DNA from: Macrostomum hystrix
Taxonomy: Eukaryota; Platyhelminthes; Macrostomidae
DNA: 64,000 bases
Direction of reading: 5' to 3'
Assembly: GCA_950097015.1 (NCBI GenBank)
Contig: CATNEN010000038.1
Span: forward strand, 26,015,001 to 26,079,000
The notes beneath the pieces were generated by a model. That model saw only the letters and a program-made list of their open reading frames with translations, had not been told where the DNA came from and did no database searches. Positions 49,301-59,600 of this stretch are shown here, one piece after another. Every line of letters starts with the position of its first letter. Position 1 is the stretch's first letter. The position numbers were made by a program, and so were the translations under genes.

Positions 49301-49620
49301 CAGAATGCTCTCAAAAGTGGCGTTGGCGAGAACAAAGTTCGCTTTAATCCGCGAATACTCGAATTAGCCACGAAATCGTGCATAGACTCGCGACACTCCT
49401 GCCATAGATGAGATTCTACGGAGGCTTCACCTATGCCAGCGTCGATTGACAGTGTTACTGGCCTTCTCGACTTACTATTCCTCTTTCTTGCCATGCCCGA
49501 ATTGTCCAGCTCCGAAAGGGTTGCAGACGAGGCGAAATGTTTCTCCCTCCAGCAAGACTTATCGGCCAGAACACCGGAATAAGACTGTGCGCTCATTGGC
49601 TGCCAGAGAACGCACAGCAA
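43364..49620 (-). CDS. DEG/ENaC (amiloride-sensitive) cation channel subunit
   Basis: Three minus-strand exons: 49620-49258, 48947-48273 and 44389-43364, all phase 0, giving 687 residues. The first membrane helix is split by intron 1 (FWTVFLLGSFVLAMSQ, then VAFLLEKYLKR). It is followed by FPAVSFCVSDPF, where this family usually has FPAVTIC. The large extracellular domain is Cys-rich and has TTVQVVLHE and, near the end, CPRPCQSTVYDL. The second helix reads AQVGAALAFYLGLTLTFLAE; the usual Gly-x-Ser filter is Gly-Leu-Thr. The C-terminal tail is acidic (DDEDNDGTDEDDAD). Family members form trimers passing Na+ and are gated by peptides, protons or force; the gating here cannot be told. The start Met is uncertain: a second Met, at MARKRN, would give a protein 42 residues shorter. 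Intron 2 holds a large satellite block; intron 1 is almost entirely a minisatellite. Confidence 0.85.
44390..45314. other. Unique part of DEG/ENaC intron 2 (near exon 3)
   Basis: Non-repetitive sequence between exon 3 and the satellite. No other gene is recognised. Confidence 0.5.
45315..47226. repeat. Satellite block, 21/22-bp unit, DEG/ENaC intron 2
   Basis: It is the same family as 33930-43140 but mostly a 21-bp form that lost one G (CACTCTTCATGTATTCTCAG with no GGA join). CATGATAC variants are common at its left half, and the right half (46560-47220) alternates CACTCTTC and CACTGTTC. Confidence 0.97.
47227..48272. other. Unique part of DEG/ENaC intron 2 (near exon 2)
   Basis: Non-repetitive, AT-rich; a few direct pairs (GATAGGAAATTCATGTCTA-type) near 47630. 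No gene or RNA recognised. Confidence 0.5.
49025..49257. repeat. Minisatellite, 22-bp unit, starting at the DEG/ENaC intron 1 donor
   Basis: About 10 copies. Read on the gene's strand, each 22-base unit begins GTCAGT or ATCAGGT and continues AAGATTCCAGATAGAC. The first unit is the intron's own start, beginning exactly at the GT of the exon 1 donor (49257). Confidence 0.92.
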
Positions 49621-51436
49621 GGCCTCTCTAGGAGGGAATGCAGAAAAGCGTCATGCCTTTTTTGCATATGGCCTTTGTTGCAACTGGCACTAGCTATTAT
49701 TTTCTTTCCTGCTAAGGAAGCTCTTTTAAGCTCTTTACCAAAGCGTCCCAGTCAGGAACGCTTGGTTAGACCAAAGTATCCTGTAAATCAATCGATAATG
49801 CATGCAGACTGCATGACTTGCCATCTGCTCAGCCGGACATAGCTTATGCTCTGAGGGGAAGGACATCACGGGACTGATTTGCTGCGTTTTTAGTCGTTTA
49901 GCGATCGACGTGGGCCAAAGTTGGAAAGAAAATATAATTAAGTCAGTCTTGTCGGCCCCAACATCGCTGACGCCTGTCCCATTTAGTGTCCGAAGCAGCT
50001 AAAGTTGATTTCCATGTTCCTAGCTCGCAGTCATGCGTGCGTGGGAGTTCAGTACAGATTTTCGCTGTCTGACTTGCTTGGATTAATCAGGATTCGAATT
50101 GAAGCCCGCGAATTGAGGTTCATGACCACTCATTTGAACATCATACGCGTTCAGTCAATTTTTTACTATTTGCACACAGTAACTATATATATATATATAT
50201 GTGTGTATATATTATACAGCCCCATGACATTGTATGCCTATCGTCTTATGGCACAAGCATAAGAAAGATATACCATGCTACCAACAAAAAGAACCGACTG
50301 CACATTAGCATGCTAATTATTCGGTATCTGCACTATATCAGTCGCGCTAAAGTACATTTCTGGAATTCAGCCGCATTTGCGTACAATAATTTTAGCTAGA
50401 CTCTCGAAAACAACTTGATGGCCTCGGAGAAATCGTAGGAAACGATCCAATTCATCACTAATGCATAAAAGTGGGTCCAAACTGATGTGGCCTCTGTCTA
50501 CCTAATTAATCATCTCTGGCATTGAGCGTACCGTAATGTCGTGATAAAGTCTCATGCTTCTAAGCTTACGAGGAATGCGACCAGTAAATACGAAAATTCT
50601 TTAGTGAGCTAGCTGGATAGCAACGAAAAGCTGGATACCGAACTCGCTGCTGAACATGCTGAAGTCAAGATTATCAGACAAATTGACAAGAAAAAATTGA
50701 GAATTAGGCCACTTCCCGGTACGAACTATCGAGAAGAAATTCGCTTCCACATTTATCTAGACTCATGAGCCAATTTTCGCTGTCGCAGTAGAGCTAGAAA
50801 AATTAGGTGGAAGCAAAGGTTGGAAAAAATCAACTGGAAGTAATGATACTATGATTAGTTGAGATCGCAAAAACCTGCAGCTGCGTTTGACTTGGTACTG
50901 AAGCCACACTGAAAGCTTTGCTTAGTGGAGCGTTGTGGATACGCGCATTTTGTTGAGCTCTGTGCACTTTTGAGTCAGTCATACGAGTTGTTAACCAACC
51001 TCTTCCAAAAGATAAAAAAAAAACTTAAATGACACATTTTATTCTTTCGTTTGTAAATCTATTCTATTCAAAGTTACGGCTCGTATATAAAAAAACGATT
51101 TCATGCACGAAATAACAATATATTCGAAAGTAAATTACATAAAGTGAATGATGTAATGAGCCAGCATAGTTAAATATATATTATGACAGTTGTCCAGCAA
51201 ATAAAATTCTGACGAGGCTTGAATGCTATCGTTTCAAAAGCCGGAAAACTGCTTCAGATTTTCTGATTAGCCTGTTAAATTTTCTACACCGTTTTTTTTG
51301 AAACGATTTAAAATTCTTAAAGTACGAAATTAGTGTTGCCTTGTGCACAAAAAGTAGGTCCCAGCCCTAAAAGTAGGAGCAAGTAATGTTTCATGTTTTA
51401 TGAAGTCCAATTTTCTGGCTTTATTAAAAAATAAAA
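49621..51436. other. Intergenic region upstream of the DEG/ENaC gene
   Basis: Unique AT-rich sequence that should include the DEG/ENaC promoter and 5' UTR. A short TA/TG-rich tract (about 50183-50215) is the only repeat. No gene is recognised. Confidence 0.5.
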
Positions 51437-51697
51437 ATTGTTTACACCCGCCCCAATCGGGCCAACCCGGCTCTTCTGAAGGCTGTGTACGGCTGTTCAG
51501 TCCATGGACTGGGTGGGACCCCAAGCTTAGTGAACCCAAGAACCACTAATAATTAACTTAGTTGCCCGTTGGGTTAACTGAAGCAATTCAGAGTTAATTG
51601 TCATGCAATAGGGCGCAAACTCCAGTGGAGTCCGGAATCGAACCCCCGACCTTCAAATCATGAGTCCAACGCTCTGACCACTAGGCTAGAATCCCCG
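51437..51697 (-). mobile_element. SINE family 2, derived from a tRNA with CAT anticodon
   Basis: On the minus strand, TAGCCTAGTGGTCAGAGCG (A box), GGACTCATGATTTGAAGG (CAT anticodon loop) and GGGGGTTCGATTCC (B box) make a tRNA-Met-like head. The body follows (CTCCACTGGAG palindrome, GGGTTAACTG, CCAGTCCATGGACTGAACAG) to about 51437. Confidence 0.75.
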
Positions 51698-51718
51698 TAA
51701 GAAATTGAACAAGCGGTT

Positions 51719-53311
51719 TCATCGCGGACTAAGCCGGTAGCCCTCGGTTTCCGTGCCGTTGGCCAACTGGAATTCATGCCACTGCTTGGCACGCCGATGC
51801 CCGATCTCCCTGGCCTCCTCCTCCTCCTCCGACTCCGTGTCGCTGACGTAGGCCCCGGCCAGAAGGCTTGGCACAATGCCGGCGCATTTTGACAGCTTCA
51901 GCTTTTCGGGATGCCAGCTTCGCTCCGGCCCGCCGTCGGCGGAGTGGCCGCAGTCACAGCCGCAAAAGCATTTTGGATCTGGTTGATTCCTCAGCGCAAT
52001 GCTGACGCACGACGGAATGTAGGGATTCAATTCCTTCCGGCGGGACTCTGGGGATGGGTGTCAGGTACACATTGCTTCGTGTGGAAATACGAATGTTTGA
52101 CGGATCTTTAACTGCTAGGAAAACACGAGTCAGGATAATGTACCACTATCTACCACAAGAATTATCTACCACTGGATCTAATACTCATTAGGATTTAACA
52201 ACCAACTTCAACGAGAAATGTAAGTATCATTCGACCTACCGCCAACTGCAAAATTAAACAGAAGTACCAGTTCCGTAACAAGGCTAATTCTATTCACTCT
52301 GCCAAGACCTGCAGATGGTTTTTAGCTCGGGGTAGGGTCGCGCTACTCTTTCAAAACCCTTTCTAGTTGCAACGAAAGTTCGATTGTTTGACTGCTTTCC
52401 CTACCCTTGAAATTGTTAGGTTTTACCATAGACCTTTGACTAGCAGCATAGCTGGTATATGTACAGAATTTCTGTTCTCGGGGTCCTACACTGTCAATAG
52501 ATTCTCTTTGTTAAGTTTCTCTATTGAAGGCTATTTCTAAAATGGGCCAACTGCTGACAAGTGATGAGTCTGATGGAGCAATGTCTACATAATAAGAGTC
52601 GCCCAACGTCACCCATGAAGAGGTGGACGAGACGGCTGAAGACGCTCAGGAATGGGAAGCAGCAACTGAGGCGTGAGACAGGATTGACTATTCCCTTGCT
52701 TGCATGTTATTGGTTATGGTCAAGACTGAGCGGGGTTGACAGCCTAATTGTCCATCCGGATTCAACAAGTTTAAGTCAACGCGAGTCAACGATAAATCAA
52801 TTAATATTTAAATGTATGAAAGTCAACGAAAAATCATCGAATCATGGAAGATTGAATGCACGAGTGTAATGGTCGATGCTGTGTGAACAGAAGCTAAAAT
52901 AAACATATTGCTCCATTGGAGTCAAAGAATCGAACCCCCGACCTTCAAGTTGTGAGTCTGACTTTTTAACCACTCGTATATAAATATTGCGAGCCTACAC
53001 TTGAGGTGACCGCCTAAATTCTAAAACAGTAATATAATATTTTGAACAGCGTTTTACGCGTTCGGAGATGAAAAAATCTGCTTACTCTTCTTCCTTGGCC
53101 GGTCAGATTCTCTTCTAGGTGGACTTTGTTTTTCCGTTTTTATCGAGTCGACTGTGGTCTGCTCTGTCGACAGGTCACCAATGGACTCCGGCCTAGATTT
53201 TTGGCCTACCGAGGAGCTACTCTCAGCGTCCTGCTTCTTCTGCTGTTTCGACTTCGACTCGCTGCTCGCTTTGCCTCGCCCACGAAAAAAACATTTACAG
53301 AGCCTCTGCAT
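51719..53311 (-). CDS. Unrecognised two-exon gene, Cys-rich with acidic patch
   Basis: Exons 53311-53086 and 52047-51719 join at AGA/GTAAGC and CCCCAG in phase 1 (the split codon becomes Lys), giving about 184 residues. The N-terminus MQRLCKCFFRGRGK has two close cysteines and basic residues and could be lipid-modified. A Ser/Lys/Gln-rich linker follows. The second exon has ELNPYIPSCVSIALR, then CFCGCDCGH, then DTESEEEEEAREIGHRR. I recognise no family. An alternative is that CATGCAG at 53305 is an acceptor, so that these are the last exons of a longer gene and the tail of a membrane protein. The intron holds a SINE head; another SINE lies just past the stop. Confidence 0.5.
52908..52985 (-). 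mobile_element. SINE family 2 head fragment
   Basis: The minus strand reads GAGTGGTTAAAAAGTCAGAC, then TTGAAGGTCGGGGGTTCG and GACTCCAATGGAG, matching the tRNA-like head of the copy at 51697. The anticodon arm is mutated, so it is not a working tRNA gene. Confidence 0.7.
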
Positions 53312-54344
53312 GTTACACCAGGTTATCCAATTATTCTTTGGATAATTAAACGGATAATTAACGGATAATTAAACGATAATTAAACTTTTAAACGGAGTCT
53401 TAATAAATACAAATATCACACTTTTTAGCTCTTATGTCATGGACAGTAATATTGTATTATAATCGTAGAATTCCATTCTCAAGTCTATAATAAAGAATGA
53501 CGAATGCACGGGAAGTTTATGGCAGCGGTAAAAAACAGGCTGAGGCTGGTTTGGCTGGCAGCGATTGAGCAGCTTATTGTCGGCTGAGCACACCTTGTGA
53601 GTCCCCCTTTGGCCCCATACCCCTAGAAATAGAAATGATGAGTCAATTGTCCAGCTTATGGAGTGCAAATGTACAGAGAGTCTACTGCGACCGGTATGAA
53701 TACTTTAATGATATCATACGAGTTTTGTATCATTAGTTTGTTATTTTCATTTTGTTATAAATAGTCTATATTTTCGACGTCAATAAGTACGTTTTTCGAA
53801 ACGCAATGACTAAAAAACAGGTACATGTAGTCTCGAATGATTGAAGCAAAAAACTAGAACCGGACTTAGAAGCTAAAACTAGACTCAATCTCAGACACAT
53901 AAATTCGTGAAATTAAGCTTTCATGAAATTTCTTCGAGTTGGACAATTAGAAAAACGAAGTTTGATTTTGACAAAGCTTTCAATTGGCTTTCGTTTGAAA
54001 ATCGCATTTTGTCACGTGTATTTAAAAATCATCATGCCTCATTTTCAGCTATGAGAACTCTGTTTAACAGAAATGGAATGAACTCAAAGCAGAAAAACAT
54101 TTGGGCCTTATGTTTTTAGAAACTGCGAGTGTTTTTATTACGAAGCTATCAGATGAATGTAATTTAGGCGAATTTCATTAGTATCTACAACTTTTAATTA
54201 AAAAATGGTGAGCCTAGTTGCTTTAAAACCAATCTAAGCGACTAGTTGTAGAATTAGTTAGGTGAAAATAATATTTAAGAAACTGTTTAAATAATAACTT
54301 AGAGTTAAAACTCAATGCTTCTCAACTCTCAGCAAGACAGCCGT
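53312..54344. other. Spacer between the unrecognised gene and the homeobox gene
   Basis: AT-rich. A minus-strand frame at 53432-53668 after a TTTCTAG acceptor-like site looks protein-like in part (KVCSADNKLLNRCQPNQ), but I could not place it in a gene. Confidence 0.4.
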
Positions 54345-55312
54345 TCAATCGGACTTGTTCGCTCTATTCCATTTGACTTCGACAACTTTTTTGTGTTCGC
54401 CACCGAGCCCGAAGCTACCTAGATGGTCCTGCCCCAGGGCTACTGTTGCATCTTTAGTCGATACCGAAGCTGCTGCCGCGACGGATGCGGCAGCTGCGGT
54501 GGCCGCGGCGACAGCGGCAGCCGAGGCAGCGGCCTCTCTGAAGCTGTCCCGCCAGATGCGGGCCTCCTCACGACGCTTGCGAGCACGACGATTTTGAAAC
54601 CAGATTTTCACCTGAGGTAGGTAAATTAGTCGGATAGTTACTATCGCGAGTTTCTTTACTTTGTACACAATGCTGTCAGGGTAATTGTCTTGAGTATCAT
54701 TCAGTGCTCGGTGCATCATTTGAATGCACGCGCTTTTTCTCGCTTTTAGACAGACGCTTTTCATCCAACAATAACAGGAGACGCAAAATTAATTTTTGCT
54801 CCGTAGTACCTGTATAAGCTTTTTGGTGTAGCCATTTTGCTGCCCACATCGTCGTCATAGCAACGACTTTGCAAAAGCTAGAATCAGGGCTATTGCAAAA
54901 TTTCAGCTAAAGACCAGAATTCACGAGTTTAGACCTTTAAATTCATTAGATTAGATATCGCCATTTAAACCTGTCCACTCACTCGTGACTCGCTGATATT
55001 TAACAGTAGAGCCAACTGCCTGACCTCCAGTCCGCTTAGGTAAAGTGTGTCCTGAAACTTGGCCTCTAATAGTTGCACCTGTAGACGACTGAAGGGCACT
55101 CGTGGACTTCGATTCTTAACGACGCCAGAATTACCAATGCCGACGCAATTAATTGGCGTCCCGCCAGCAGTTGACGCTGCCACCAGCTCGAACCATCCGT
55201 TCAGCGATGACGGCGCCTGTGTTGGCTGATCCTGTTCGAGAATTCTGGCCATCGAGAATGGTAGGCGAGGAATACCACTGCGAGCTTGAGCTTCTTCGCC
55301 ACGGTTAGACAT
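54345..55312 (-). CDS. Homeobox transcription factor, ANTP class, MSX/NK-like
   Basis: Exons 55312-54983 and 54611-54345 join in phase 0 (CGA/GTGAGT, CTCAG), giving 198 residues. The homeodomain spans about residues 67-126 and has the invariant F8, L16, F20, W48, F49, N51 and R53. It starts NRSPRVPF; the Pro at position 7 and YLS at 25-27 resemble MSX proteins, but other positions differ, so the subfamily is open. Position 50 is Gln. The intron falls between homeodomain residues 44 and 45, a known recurrent site. After the homeodomain come a poly-Ala segment of about 25 residues and a short tail. An acceptor-like site (TCTCGCAG/CACC) 19 bases upstream of the Met suggests a 5' exon further away. 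Confidence 0.85.
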
Positions 55313-56457
55313 GCCGACTGAGCTGGTGGTGCTGCGAGACAGATTGAAGAGGCTTCACGGAAAATGGTTCCCGACAGGAGTGGGATATTTATCCTGCCAG
55401 CAAGAAAAAAGCAATTAAGACCGCTTGAGCTGCCAGTAGAGCATCAGGTGTCCAGCCCCCCGGTGTTGCTAATCAACATTTTTTCATTTGCTGGCGCAGT
55501 CTTCGGCTCCAATTACTTATCCAGCCCGACTGTCAGGCTGGCAGAGTGAGAACACCGAAAAATTGTCGAAAATTAGTCCCGCTAATCATCTCAGCTTTTG
55601 GCATTGCAGTCAGATTGCTTTTGGAAGCCTTGGTACAAGTGTACTCAAATCCAGCAGACTTATTTTCTTTGATTTTTAAAGCGATCAATGTCAAGTATAT
55701 AAAAACTCACTGCAACATTCCAAGCTGACGAGAGGGTCTTGAACGAGGCTCTGTTCGAGAGGGTGCAGCTGGAGCTTTTACTGGCGGACCGAGACGTACT
55801 GGGCCACAGCCTTCTCACGGCGTCATACTGCTCACCTTGCTGGGTCTGCTCAAGTGGGCACAGGCTCGCAATTTGAAGCTGTACTGTATCTTCTACGGCG
55901 CCAAAGTTCCTGAAACTTACCCGGAATCATTTGCTAGCAATCGAACTATTGTAGCTCATTTTTATTTACGAGTAATTTAGCAAGTGAGGATTCTAAACTA
56001 AAAACGTAAACGGCTATTTAAAAAAAAATTTTGCGCACTCGCTGAAAATACCGTTTTCACTTCCGTCGGACCCTCCTTTTGCGGCGCCAAATGATTTATA
56101 TTATTAGAATGGGGTTTTGCAGAATGGTCAAGCTCTACTAATTGCTGACGATATTATTAATGACCAGCCAGTCACTGCCACGAGTTGTTTGCTAGGCAAT
56201 TTAAAGTTTAATTCGCATCAGTGACAATCGCGAAAAATGCTAATCTAATTTTCGAAAATATTGATAAATGCGAAACAGTTTGCGATACAGAAGAGAATGG
56301 ATGCCAATTATAATGTAGCAAATGTTCGCAAGCAAGCCGCTAAGTGGCTATTTCGGATCTACATTGATAACAATTTCCTGTCGAGCTTAGCTGCATAGCG
56401 CCACAGTGTCTAGTCCATTGCAATAGATCAACGTTCATCGCTATTTGACAATCGTAC
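55313..56457. other. Divergent region between the homeobox and M60 genes, with a GC-rich island
   Basis: It should hold the homeobox 5' region. A GC-rich island at 55735-55915 has open frames on both strands. On the plus strand there are two overlapping protein-like frames, one with HGVILLTLLGLLKWA. On the minus strand there is an open 66-codon stretch between a TTTCAG acceptor and a GCA/GTGAGT donor. It may be a 5' exon of the homeobox gene, or a relic; I cannot decide. A TATATAAAA lies at 55696. Confidence 0.4.
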
Positions 56458-56465
56458 TATAAAAA
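56458..56465 (+). promoter_or_regulatory. Candidate TATA box of the M60 peptidase gene
   Basis: TATAAAAA, about 185 bases upstream of the start codon at 56646. It is followed by a plausible initiation region; no other support. Confidence 0.4.
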
Positions 56466-56645
56466 CTGATCGCAGAGGGACTGCTGATGACTGCCAGCCG
56501 CTTGCTAGAGGCAATTTCAAGCAACGTTCGTGATTCAGAACGGCGATAACTAGTTTGTGCTTATTCTAAAATAATTATTTGCGAAACTGCGGCACTGCGT
56601 TCTGAAATAAACTTGTCTCAAAAGTCGTTTACAGGAGCAAAGCGA

Positions 56646-59600
56646 ATGAAGTAAGATATTTTACTATTTCAACTGTTTTTCATTATGCTTCCTAATAATT
56701 TTAAGTGCAACTACAGGCAACAAGCAAAATTTTTTGGTGAGATATATCACCTTAACAATAATAATAACTGCAGGAGGGCTGCAGGCAATGGCACATCGTT
56801 AAGTGACACTAAACCCGCAGCCAGCGAGGAGGCAATTCTGCCCATTTCGCTGTCTCCTGAGCACACACGCACACAGATACTGTACGCAGGCACACACTCA
56901 CACAGGTGTGTACATCAGCCCTGACTTTCTCATCGTCAGGCAGTGTACACTTCACTGTACAAGCTGTACACTTCACCTTGGAGGTTGGCCCTCAAGGGCG
57001 TAAATTGCACGACAAGCTCCCAAGCCTTCTCTCCGCGGCTGCGCCCCAAATAAATGTGGCCTCGTTGTGGAATCGAACTTAGAAACCATGGTGCGAGAGG
57101 CAAACGCGTTAACCGCTCTGCCACCGACCCCCTTGATACATCACCTTGTTATCAAGATAATTTTTTAAATAGTTTTTATTCCATTTAGGAACATTGAAAA
57201 TAGTAAAGTTACTTGCTTCACGAAGTAAGATCCGGGTAGATATACTCACCTGTCTGAGTGTGTGCCTGCGTACGGTATCTTTGTGTGCTCAGGAGTCAGC
57301 GGTCTGGGCAGAACTGCCTCGCGCCTCCTCGCTGGCTGCGGGCTTGCTATCACCTGAGCTATCACCTCCAGTCATCTCCTGAAAATAAAAATTGACTTTG
57401 AAGTCAAATTTAAATAAACGCGTAATTCACCTTCCAGGACAGTGTTACTTATCTGTGCTGTCATATTGACAGCCAAAGCGGACACTCGTGTCACCTTCGA
57501 GGGTTCGCAGCTGAGCAAGTTCAAAAACGGCGTCGGCATCGCTGTCGATCTGCCGCTGTCCAACGTTGTCAGCAGTGTAACGATTGACTTCAATAGCTTA
57601 GGTGAGTCTTGACATAGTTGATGATTTGACAATCTTTTTTATCACTAACTGAGAATAGCCTACGATTTCGCGGTACAGTCTGCCAAGCCACACCGACGTT
57701 CGAGGATACGGTGGAAAGAGAGCTCTGTCTAGATTTAAGCTTATCAAAGTGCGACATGCGGTGTTCGAGTGAGTTATTGGGTTCATACACAGATTGCAGC
57801 TATATAATAACTAATACAATCTGTGATAAAAGAGAGTAAAGAAATTATATTGATTTTGCAGATGGAACAGCCTATTCAATCGACGATGGTGAGTTTTCTG
57901 CTCCCCTGGACAATCTGTGTTGTTCGTCAGTTGCTCTCCATCAGAAAAGCAACAAAAATGACGATAAAAATGACTATGCACCTTTGCGTACTAGTTTGAA
58001 AGTAGTTCGGAATTAGTTTGCGTACATAGAGGACCCCTCATCTACTATCAAACCACTTTTGCAGCCGTGAGATTTGTAACATTGTTCGTTGTTCGAGCTG
58101 ACCTGAGTTGCGATCGAGACGCCAACACTCGGTTGCAGTGTCAGCACGAGAACACAGAAGCCAATCGCATGCTGCTGAGCTGTCCACGAGAGCTCGTCAA
58201 TTTCCTGCTCATCCGATCGCCGTTTCCTGTCAAGTCCGTCACTGTGACCTACCCGGAGTATCCAAGGACCTGGGTGGCTCCGGAGGTAAGATCTGTTTCT
58301 TAGGCTAATTAGTTAGTTTTTTTTAATAGAACATTCTTTCAAATCAATTAGTGACACCTGCACCTCCCACAGTGGCAGCAAGAGGCCGCGAATATCCTGA
58401 AGGAAACGACATCGATCTCAATGAGCAACACCGGCGCCTATTTGGAACTGTCCGGTCCCGACACATTTCCAGTGCTGATGGCCAACTTGCCGAAGCCTAA
58501 CGACAAACCACCTTGTCACCAGAACGTATTCATGGCCGGATTGCGGTTCTCCGCTGCGAATGGAGGCGGTCGACTGTTGGCCCTGTCTACCACGCAGCAC
58601 TACGACAATCGACACGAAGGTTTGCTGTCCGGCTCAATTGCTTGGCTAGCCGGTGCGACCACGTCATCGTCGGTGCAAGTTTCCCACGTTACAAGCTCGA
58701 CAATCGAGAGCGCCAAGCAGGTCTACGTGTGGCGAGTGCCAAACTTTCACCAGTCGGCAACCTCTAGCGAGGTTGATTCCATTGTCTCCCAGCTAACCCA
58801 AAAACTGGCTCAGGGACGCGGTGTGCTGATCTTCTTCGGAGAAGGAACTCGCTGGCCAACTGTAGAAAAGTTCCTTGAGGCTCATGGCATGCACTTTACT
58901 GTGGAAACAGTTAACGAGGCCGATCGACAGCTGACGATTAGCAACCGAATCGCTAATCGCCTCCTCAGGGTGTACAAGTCGCTGCGCGTCATTCTAACGG
59001 ACATGATTGTCAACGAGCTTCACTGGGATCGTAATCCAAACTTTATCCAGGACAAGCAAATTCTAACTCGCAACTGTCGAGACGATGTCAGACTGAGAAG
59101 TGGCATCGAGGCTTCCAAGTTCCAGACGCTGGTGTCACAAGCCTTGTGCAACAACAAAGACGTGCTGTCGTTTGTACCATGTACCTTTCATCAAGCTTGC
59201 TTGGATAACACTTGTGGCACTGTTGTAGCCAGCGGTCGGCCCTGCAACAACAAGCTGAGTCACTTTGGCTTCATCAACCAGCTTCTAAACTTCCTGACAG
59301 AAGCTCCAGCATGCCTCTCGCAGTACGATACGGCGGGTGTGCACCCGGGACCGGTGCGAAACTTGGCCAGACGGATTGGCAATTATCGCGTCCGAATAGG
59401 CAAAGCGGCGACAACACCCGATCGCTCTCTGTCATGGGACTCGCGTGTGTCTGAAGCTGGCATGGCCTATGGCAACCCGACCGGAGGCAATCGCCGAGAT
59501 CTTTTGAGCACCGGCGTTTATTTACCTGCTCTGACGAGAGCCCGAGTTCGAGTTGTGTCCTCCAGACCCTCTGGTAGCCGGCTCGAACTAACAGTGGGTC

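Noticed and set aside
51628-51697. Genuine tRNA-Met gene
   Set aside because: The head is followed by a SINE body also found at 32098, the acceptor stem does not pair well, and a second mutated head lies at 52908. It is a SINE.
53432-53668. Minus-strand frame with an acceptor-like start, possible exon
   Set aside because: I could not find a donor or partner exon with matching phase, and no family is recognised.
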